This document shows, one piece after another, positions 35,049 through 41,506 of a stretch of DNA of 48,148 bases. The stretch comes from Burkholderia sp. LMG 13014. GTDB taxonomy: Bacteria > Pseudomonadota > Gammaproteobacteria > Burkholderiales > Burkholderiaceae. The DNA lies in NCBI RefSeq assembly GCF_905232215.1, contig NZ_CAJNKE010000011.1:1-48148 (forward strand). Direction: 5' to 3'. The notes beneath the pieces are model-generated. The model was not told the origin of the DNA. It did not search any database and was given only the letters and a program-made list of their open reading frames with translations. A program made the position numbers and the translations under genes. The first letter of the stretch is position 1. Each line of letters starts with the position of its first letter.

Positions 35049-35679
35049 TTGCCGCACGGCCAGCGGAATGCCGTTGGATCTTCATGCGGGAAAACGGAGA
35101 TGGCTACTTCAATCGTGAGCTATCCCGCCGTGGAGGGGGCCATTTGATTGCGAGCAATATCTTGCCACCCACGCCGCGCTCTTGCGGGCAGCGTGGGGCG
35201 AATTTGGCCTGCAGTGGGTGGAGGTTCTGTTTCCGGTGTCAGGTCTGCGGCCCTTCGGCTGCGGAACGGGACCTCCGCTTCTCTCTCGCCCAGGCATGAC
35301 AAGCCGGCATCGATCGATTCGCGCTGCGACTGTCTGGTCGATCAGCTTGCGAGCTTGAAGAAACGGACGCGCCGCGATCGAGCTCGGTGGCGTACCCGGT
35401 ACGGATGTGAAGTTTCAGCACGAACTCGAGCAGTTGCCCAAGCGCGCCGTCCGGCGCGCCGTGGGCGTCGCCGCACGATGCGTGCACACGAGGCCAGCAC
35501 AGCCGTGATCGAGCGAGAACGCGCTATCGAGATGAGTTGCGCGCGCTCGCCTTCGCTCGGTCACCGGAATGCCTTCGGTCGTCCGATCGCGATGCTGACG
35601 TTTCCCGTTCCGCTGGCGTCAACAGACGACGTGAATACGGGGCCGTTGAGAGCGGAACGGGATACGGGTCGGGTTGTAT
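35049..35679. other. convergent intergenic region
   Basis: Some 630 bases between the membrane protein (plus) and IRED 2 (minus). Long open frames on both strands reflect base composition; a minus-strand stretch (35239-35487) contains GALGQLLEFVLKLHIRTGY, which may be a fragment. I see no intact gene, operator or insertion-sequence end. Confidence 0.4.
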
Positions 35680-36585
35680 CTAACCCCGGTCCGCGAGCGG
35701 CTTCCTGAAACATTCAAACACGGCGGCCAGCTCATGTTGACCGTGGCCCTTGGCGACGGCCTGCTGGAGTCGCGCCAGTACTTCCTGCGGGTAGCTGCTG
35801 TCCGTGCCACTTTCCTGGCTGAACGCCACCAGCTGTCCGATACCCGCGGCCCAACTGTCCAGGGTGGCCTGCGACCCTGAGTAATTCCCTTTCTTGATCA
35901 TCTGTACGCACGTCTGAAGCGTATCCTCGACGAAGGGACGACGCGCCAAGGCAAGTGACAAGTAGGTGTCGAGGGAGATGCCTTCGGCGTCACACGCGGC
36001 TGCGCCGTAGAGAAACCCGAGCGCGGCCCCCAGGGAGAACGAACCCACCACTGCGCCATCGAGAATGGCGGCATTCTCGAATCGCTCCCCAACGAACAAC
36101 GCATGTCCACTCAGGTTCGCCAGGGCAGGTCGCAGGGCTTCGAAGGTCGAACGCGAGCCGGCATACAGAATCGATCCGTCCGGCGTGCCGATATCCTTGG
36201 GGTAGCAGCCGATGGTGCCGTCCAGGTAAGCCACGCCGTGTTCCTTGGCCCATTCCGCAGCATCTCGCGCGTCCTCCGGTGTGCCCGTCGTGAGCTGGAT
36301 GATCGTTTTGCCTTTGAGACGGGCCGCGACGTCCGGCGTGCGCAGCAACGAGTCGGACGCGCCGTAGTCGAGTACGCAAACGATCACGACCTGACTCGCA
36401 TCGATCGCCTCCGCGGCTGAGTGTGCGACCTGGGCGCCAACCTCGCCAAGCGCCGCGGACTTGCTCGCCGTGCGGTTCCAGACGGTGACGCGATGATTGG
36501 CGGCAAGCAATGCCTTGGCCAGGGCCGCTCCCATTGCGCCGAGACCAATGACGGATATTGCCTGCGCCGTTACGGTATTTGCCAT
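35680..36585 (-). CDS. imine reductase-like NADPH oxidoreductase (IRED 2)
   Basis: A 301-residue protein with GLGAMGAALA (14-23), VWNRTASKS (35-43, NADPH type), IIQLTTGTPEDARDAAEWA, YLDGTIGCYPKDIG and ILYAGS. These match the imine reductase signature more closely than IRED 1. Asp176 in AAILDGAVVG is the candidate proton donor; the C-terminal half should form the dimer-swapped helical domain. I infer imine reduction or reductive amination. The ATG at 36585 follows AAGGAGTTTTGTG; the adjacent GTG at 36588 is an alternative. Unlike IRED 1 it has no recognisable 25-bp operator upstream, and the region behind it contains insertion-sequence debris. Confidence 0.88.
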   Translation of the reverse strand: MANTVTAQAISVIGLGAMGAALAKALLAANHRVTVWNRTASKSAALGEVGAQVAHSAAEAIDASQVVIVCVLDYGASDSLLRTPDVAARLKGKTIIQLTTGTPEDARDAAEWAKEHGVAYLDGTIGCYPKDIGTPDGSILYAGSRSTFEALRPALANLSGHALFVGERFENAAILDGAVVGSFSLGAALGFLYGAAACDAEGISLDTYLSLALARRPFVEDTLQTCVQMIKKGNYSGSQATLDSWAAGIGQLVAFSQESGTDSSYPQEVLARLQQAVAKGHGQHELAAVFECFRKPLADRG

Positions 36586-37138
36586 CACAAAACTCCTTCG
36601 AATCGGGTATTTGAAACTTCAGAAGAGGACTTGCTTTGCACAGCGAGGAACAGGGGTGCCCGCCGTCGACCGCCACCGATCGCATGTGGCAGGAACCTGT
36701 CGTTGCCCTGCCTGCTTGCCCGGCAGCCGCGTCGAGATGCGCTCGATCAGCACCCTGCCGTAGTCGGGCTTCCACATCGCATCGGTCGACTCGGCGCCGA
36801 TGAGGCGTGGTTCGATCGCGTTGGCGGATGTGGTAGATCCTGGATGGTTTCACGCGAGAAGTGCCATCCATCGACGTCGGGCAACGACGGATCAATCCGC
36901 GACGAATGCTTTAACCTGCATGGGTTCGGGACGCTGGATGAAGCCACGACGATCATCGAGGCATGGCCCCTGAATGACCTGCCAACGATGGTTATCCTGG
37001 CTCTTCTCCCAAAGAAGCAGCACCAGCCGAATTCGCCTTTCAGCTGGTGCCTTGGTCGGATCCGGCTGGATCCGAAATGCTGTAAAGCGCGCTCCAGATC
37101 TGGCGCGGAAAACCCGCGCCGATCAAGCGCATCCGGCA
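36586..37138. other. intergenic region with insertion-sequence debris
   Basis: About 550 bases upstream of IRED 2 and downstream of the aminotransferase. It holds a transposase fragment (36892-36966) and no complete gene. No operator was found, so how IRED 2 is expressed is unclear; the insertion may have removed its original promoter region. Confidence 0.5.
36892..36966 (+). mobile_element. IS3-type transposase fragment
   Basis: Translation gives SIRDECFNLHGFGTLDEATT followed by IIEAW, which corresponds to the conserved IRDECLN..F.SLDEAR..IEAW block near the end of IS3-family OrfB transposases. Only about 25 codons remain, and no terminal inverted repeats are visible. It marks a past insertion and deletion between the aminotransferase and IRED 2. 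Confidence 0.6.
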
Positions 37139-38406
37139 TTAACGCTGCACGGTGTCCAGAATATCCAGGCGGCTCACTGCAATCGCCTTCTGCTTGATCG
37201 CGCCAAACGCCGCTTCGGTCGCCTCGAGCGTACGTGCGATGTCGTCGTCGGTGTGGCTCGCCGTGAAGAACATGTTGTGCCACGGGTGGAGATAGGCGCC
37301 GTTCTTGATGACTTCGGAAGCCCACGCCCGGCCGCGCGACACGAGTTCGTCGTCACCCGCGAAAAGCATCTGGGGCATGACGCTCGGCCCGGTCTGCTTG
37401 AGTTCGAAGCCATGCCGCTCGGCTTGCTCGGCGATGCCGGCGCGCAGCTTGTCCGCCAACCGCTTGGTGTGTTCGAGGTAGTCCGTTTCTCGTACCAGGC
37501 GCAGCGTTTCGATTGCCGCGGCCATCGGCACCGCCGAGAGCCAGTAGGAACCCGTGACGAAAATGTTCGTCGCAGCCTCTCGTGCCTTGTCCGAACCGAG
37601 CACCGCCGCGATCGCGTAGCCGCCGCCGATGGCCTTGCCCCAGCAGCTGAGGTCCGGGTGCACGCCCCAGTCCGACCACGAACAATCACGCGACAGGCGC
37701 AGCCCCGTGCGGACCTCATCGACGACCAGAAGCGCTTCCTGCTCGTCCGCGAGGCGACGGCATTCCTCGCGTATTCGATCGACGGGAAAAACTGATCGAA
37801 GAGCACCTCGTGCCGGAACGGCGTTGCGTAGATGGCCGCTATGTCACCGTCGACGCTCTTGACAGCGGCATTGAGGCTCTCGATGTCGTTGTACTCGAAG
37901 TAGACGACGTGAGCCCGGTCTTCCTTGGTAATCCCCGTCGTATAGGGCACGTTCCACGGGGACGCACCATGGTACGTGCCGCGCGCAACAAGAATCTTCC
38001 GCTTCTCGCGATAGGCGCGCGAGATCACCATGGCCATCGACGTGGCGTCCGAGCCGTTCTTGCAGAACATCGCCCAGTCGGCGTGGCTGACCTGTTGCGT
38101 GAGCGCCTCGGCAAGCTGAACCATCACCTCGCTGGGGCCCGTTGCCGTGTCGATCTTCTGCAACTGGAGGGCTGCGGCCTGCTCGATCCGCTCGTTGCCG
38201 TAGCCGAACAGATTCGTGCCGTAGCCACACACGTAGTCGATGTACTTGTTGCCGTCGACGTCCCAGAGATGGGTACCTTTCGCTTTTGCAAAGTACAGCG
38301 GGAAATCTTCCGTCAAATACTTGACGCTCTGGTGACCGTACATCCCGCCCGGGATGACCTTTTCGGCTCTTGCGAACCACTCGTTCTTCTTTGCCAGCCT
38401 GTCCAT
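37139..38406 (-). pseudogene. class III aminotransferase (GSA-aminomutase-like), frameshifted
   Basis: Two overlapping frames make one fold-type I PLP transaminase of about 422 residues. The first runs from the ATG at 38406 (MDRLAKKNEWFARAEKVIPG, FCKNGSDATSMA, ARGTYHGASPWN) to EVLFDQFFP. The second resumes with VDRIREECRRLADEQ, VVDEVRTG and the PLP Lys in SCWGKAIGGG, ending at 37139. The break is at an A5 run on the plus strand (37787-37791), where one more A restores the frame. It could be a real mutation, phase variation or a sequencing error. The start has AAGGAGTCGAGC. Operators lie 51 and 222 bp upstream. I infer transamination of an amine or amino ketone in this pathway. Confidence 0.85.
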
Positions 38407-38456
38407 GCTCGACTCCTTGTGAAAAATTCGTTCTCGGAACGTCAGACCCGATATCA

Positions 38457-38481
38457 AGTCTTTTGACTGAGTCATTTGACC
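38457..38481. promoter_or_regulatory. 25-bp operator (proximal, class III aminotransferase)
   Basis: Core TGAC-TGA-GTCA with right arm TGACC and left arm AGTCT; 51 bp from the aminotransferase start. The core is the same as at 40564. Confidence 0.75.
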
Positions 38482-38627
38482 AAGCGGGCGAACCAAGGAA
38501 TTTTGGGGAATGCAGCTTCCGATATCCCGCGTTTCGTCGTTGGATCGACGCGCCGTCTAGCCTCGCGCCGCGAATGCAGCCTCGCTGCGTCACGCACCTG
38601 GGCGTCTGTCGTCGCTTGATGCGAATT

Positions 38628-38652
38628 GGTCATTTGACCAAGTCTAGTGTCT
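38628..38652. promoter_or_regulatory. 25-bp operator (distal, class III aminotransferase)
   Basis: Core TGAC-CAA-GTCT with left arm GGTCA strong and right arm weak; about 171 bp centre to centre from the proximal copy. Confidence 0.65.
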
Positions 38653-39163
38653 ACAAATGTCGCCCAGGCTGAAATTGGCGTTTTCCACTAGCCCCGCACA
38701 GGAGTGGATCAACGTCGCGCTCGGCATGCCATGGCGATGGGGGAGGCGGCGGGTTGAGCAGCGGCAGTTCGCCGGCGTGTGCTGCGCGGCGGCGATATCT
38801 GATCCGGTTAATGGAACTCCCCGCTCAACCTTTCGAGCAGGGATGCAGGGCGGTCAAGGTGGGGATGCGGGCTGGGGAGGGTGGTGGTGCACGTCCGCCA
38901 GAAGATTTCCCCGCGGGAGATCGTGGTGCGTACGGGCGTGTTCAGACACACGTGCGCGCATGGCAGGGGCAGACTGATCTACGCAGTTGAACGTATCCGA
39001 AGCGCGCGGGCTCGCGCGTCATCGACACATGGACCCACAGACTGTCGGGCCGGTTCAAGACCGAAAGCCGCCACCGAAGCGCGAGCAATGCGCTACGCGG
39101 CTCGTGTTCGACACGACCCGCGTGCAAGGCTGCGCCGGCATTTTCGATTGTTCCAGGTAAGGC
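38653..39163. other. intergenic region without a recognised gene
   Basis: About 510 bases between the aminotransferase control region and the small membrane gene. Open frames on both strands are high-GC composition artefacts with no start signal or domain. No operator or clear hairpin was found. Confidence 0.4.
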
Positions 39164-39274
39164 CTATTGGGACGAGTCGTAGTGCTCGATGTGGTACAGA
39201 ACCATGAATCCCGGGCTTAACACCAGAAGGATCCCGGCAACGAGAGAGATTGCGACAAATAAACGCTTCACCAT
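39164..39274 (-). CDS. small single-pass membrane protein (36 aa)
   Basis: A 36-codon gene with MVKRLFVAISLV at the start, a hydrophobic segment of about 20 residues (VAGILLVLSPGFMVLY), and a polar C-terminus ending EHYDSSQ. The Lys-Arg pair before the hydrophobic stretch suggests an N-in membrane anchor, or possibly a signal sequence. AGGAG lies nine bases before the ATG, inside the last codons of the SDR remnant whose stop is two bases ahead, implying translational coupling. It is the last gene of the PhyH 2 unit. Function is unknown; size and position suggest an accessory membrane subunit. Confidence 0.6.
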   Translation of the reverse strand: MVKRLFVAISLVAGILLVLSPGFMVLYHIEHYDSSQ

Positions 39275-39276
39275 GA

Positions 39277-39501
39277 TCACGCTCCTGAGTTGGATGAGGT
39301 GCAATAGAAAGTCGATTCTTGGGGGCCATCCCCGGAACGGCGCGCAATCCCCGCGTTGATCTCCAGATCGCCCTGGGCAACGTCGGACGAAGGAACCCTC
39401 TCGCCGTCGCGGTTTGCCACCTCGTCGAGGCGTTGGGCGAGCGGGTGAGCGACCTGGCCGCCGGTCACGATCGCAACGCGATTCGTCAGGTCGATCTTCA
39501 T
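39277..39501 (-). pseudogene. short-chain dehydrogenase/reductase remnant
   Basis: It starts MKIDLTNRVAIVTGG, the classic SDR N-terminus, but the glycine-rich TGGxxGIG loop is cut off and continues as QVAHPLAQRLDEVANRDGER. Later it shows INAGIARRSG, resembling the SDR NNAG motif. Only about 74 codons remain in frame, against about 250 for the family, so internal deletion has destroyed the Rossmann fold and the YxxxK active site. It lies about 100 bases downstream of PhyH 2 in the same direction. The intact ancestor was probably another alcohol or ketone oxidoreductase of the pathway. Confidence 0.6.
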
Positions 39502-39607
39502 GGGATGTCTCGCTGGTGGTGATGCTGTCGTGGCCCGCGCATGTGCATCAGGAAATACGGGGAGGGGGATCACCCCTCCCGGACCGATGCAGGCGTCTGT
39601 TCGTGGT

Positions 39608-40483
39608 TCAGAGGCCGAGGTGCGTGGCGATATCGTCGTAGTCGACTTGCCACAGGCCCGGCGTGCCAGCGGGGTATTGCGAGCGGAAGCCGATGATTCG
39701 CTGAACGCGTTTCGACAGGCGTCGCACGGTGTCCATGTCGACGATGAAGGGATACGCTTCCTCCGGAGTCAGGTAGGACGGCTGCATCGGAATCGTGAGC
39801 CCGCGCCGGCGCTCGTTCTGCGTCACGTTCGCGCCGCCACCGTGGATCACCTTTCCGCTGAACAGCAACGCGTCGCCGGCGTCCATCTCGGCGGCGATGG
39901 TCATGTCGGGCGTGCCCTTGCTGTCGAAGTAATCCTCGTCCCAGTTCTGGCTTCCCGGAATGATTCGGGTGGCACCGTTTTCCTCGGTGAAGCGCGTCAG
40001 GGCAATCATGAGGTTGGTGAACACCGTCGGCCCGTTGATTCCAAGCGCGCACAGGGGCGGAAAATTGCCGACATCGCGATGCAGCATCTGTGCCGTGTTG
40101 CCCGGGCCGATGTCGATGACCTGCGCGGTCGAAAGCCACCAATCGCCGGACTCTTCACGGTAGAGCACCTCGCCGAGCTCGTGAAAGAGTTCGTCGTCCA
40201 GCACGTCGCCAAAAGTCCTGCTGTGCGTGACCATGTTCGTCAGGCGCTTGGTATAGGTGCCGTGGAATTCCTTGATCAGTTCGTTTTCGTGCGACGACCC
40301 TTCGCGAAGCCGCTCGAGCGGAGCATCGACCTCGCGGTTGATGTTCGCGACTTGCTCCTGGGTCAGATAGTTCTTGATCCGGACTCCGCCATATTGATTC
40401 ATGAGCGACACGATCTCTTGTGCGCTGGTCTGCTTCGGGACGGTGGGGAGCGCGCCCTGAATGTTCTGAATATTTGCGTTCAT
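39608..40483 (-). CDS. phytanoyl-CoA dioxygenase (PhyH) family protein 2
   Basis: A 291-residue Fe(II)/2-oxoglutarate dioxygenase. The facial triad is His135-x-Asp137 (LHRDVG) and His214 (VIHGGGANV), with Arg at ERRRG to hold 2-oxoglutarate; NGATRIIPGSQNWDED is family-typical. It hydroxylates an aliphatic carbon of an unidentified substrate. It differs greatly from PhyH 1 outside the motifs. The ATG at 40483 follows TTTGAGGCAACC. Operators lie 81 and 278 bp upstream, and the SDR remnant and small membrane gene follow it. Confidence 0.9.
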   Translation of the reverse strand: MNANIQNIQGALPTVPKQTSAQEIVSLMNQYGGVRIKNYLTQEQVANINREVDAPLERLREGSSHENELIKEFHGTYTKRLTNMVTHSRTFGDVLDDELFHELGEVLYREESGDWWLSTAQVIDIGPGNTAQMLHRDVGNFPPLCALGINGPTVFTNLMIALTRFTEENGATRIIPGSQNWDEDYFDSKGTPDMTIAAEMDAGDALLFSGKVIHGGGANVTQNERRRGLTIPMQPSYLTPEEAYPFIVDMDTVRRLSKRVQRIIGFRSQYPAGTPGLWQVDYDDIATHLGL

Positions 40484-40563
40484 GGTTGCCTCAAAGTTGC
40501 GTGGACGGGTAAATCAGACGCGGCGTCACGTTCTGATTCGGGTGGTGATCCAGACACCAAGTA

Positions 40564-40588
40564 GAATGTTTGACTGAGTCATTTGACT
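40564..40588. promoter_or_regulatory. 25-bp operator (proximal, PhyH 2)
   Basis: Core TGAC-TGA-GTCA with right arm TGACT; the left arm is degenerate. It ends 81 bp from the PhyH 2 start. Confidence 0.68.
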
Positions 40589-40760
40589 GTATATGCCTTC
40601 GCTTTCTGCCATACGTTCCTTTCACGCCAGTTGACGGAACGCGCACGTTGTTCCCGACGTTGTCGTGACCTCCGGGAAGTCCAGTCGCTGTTTCCATAGG
40701 CGACAGACACGGAGCGATTCGCCGGGGTTTCCGGTGATCTGGCGTAATCGTGACGAATAA

Positions 40761-40785
40761 GGTCAAATGACCAAGTCGTCTGATC
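40761..40785. promoter_or_regulatory. 25-bp operator (distal, PhyH 2)
   Basis: Core TGAC-CAA-GTCG with outer arms GGTCA and TGATC, about 197 bp centre to centre from the proximal copy. It is the last copy seen in the window and marks the right-hand edge of the regulon. Confidence 0.75.
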
Positions 40786-41239
40786 GAGAAAGTTAACATG
40801 GCGTTTTTCGACGGTCGATCATGGTTAACCCGTCGCTTTCGAATGGTGTAGCCGTTGAACGGCGAAGCGTCGTTCCGACGAGCATGCAAAAATGTGGTCA
40901 CGCCTTGCGCCGCAAGGCGAGGCGTGGACCAAGGGCGACATTCGTGTCACTGACGCACGCAATTCGACCTGGACAGATGTGTGTTGGCGCGGCTTGGTGG
41001 TTCAGGCGACGTCTGCGATTCCCGCAGGGGCGCTGAGTGAGTAGTTGTCGTCTCGTTTGCTCTCGAGACGACAAGATGAGACACGACAACATCTCACTCG
41101 GGGCGGGCCTCTGAATGCCTGTATGCGGGGAGGGTAGCCATCCCCGCTGCGGAATGGTTCGGAGATAAACTACAGAGCACGTCAGCGTTTGTAGGAATCC
41201 GATGTTTTTATCAATCGAATTCAGCCGTTTCATGCGGCT
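40786..41239. other. intergenic region with nested inverted repeats
   Basis: About 450 bases between the PhyH 2 control region and the P450 region. Apart from the repeat at 41035-41099 I see no gene. It is the natural boundary between the operator-bearing cluster and the P450/TetR 3 unit. Confidence 0.4.
41035..41099. repeat. mutually exclusive hairpins (nested inverted repeats)
   Basis: TTGTCGTCTCG (41045-41055) pairs perfectly with CGAGACGACAA (41064-41074). The same left arm, extended leftward as GAGTGAG (41035-41041) plus GTTGTCGT, can instead pair with the later ACGACAAC and CTCACTC (to 41099). Two alternative stems compete for one arm, as in attenuators. It lies downstream of the P450 gene on the minus strand and may be its terminator. 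Confidence 0.5.
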
Positions 41240-41506
41240 TCAACGCCTGCTCTCGTGCCACCTTTCTTGATACGGCATGCCCTCTCGAAACGAGTGGAAA
41301 ATCTGCCAATCCGGTTCCGGCCAGAACTCGACAGGAACCCGATTGAGGGAAGCAAGGGCAAGAAAGCGCAGGCCCGGATCGAAGAACGAGTCGCGAGTGT
41401 TCCCGAAAGCGGGGCAGGTCAAGCCTTCTTTTGCTTCTCGGAAGTCACGGGACGCTGCATGAATCTTGTTACCGTCATGCAAACACGTCGGCAACGTATC
41501 TGCCAT
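41240..41506 (-). CDS. possible small protein overlapping the P450 3' end
   Basis: An open frame of 88 codons whose last 60 read like a real protein (FFDPGLRFLALASLNRVP, EFWPEPDWQIFHSF). It overlaps the last 32 bases of the P450 fusion and starts with an ATG at 41506 preceded by GGGAG. I do not recognise it. It could be a translationally coupled small gene or the tail of a decayed gene fused by deletion. The natural composition is the main argument for it. Confidence 0.35.
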   Translation of the reverse strand: MADTLPTCLHDGNKIHAASRDFREAKEGLTCPAFGNTRDSFFDPGLRFLALASLNRVPVEFWPEPDWQIFHSFREGMPYQERWHESRR

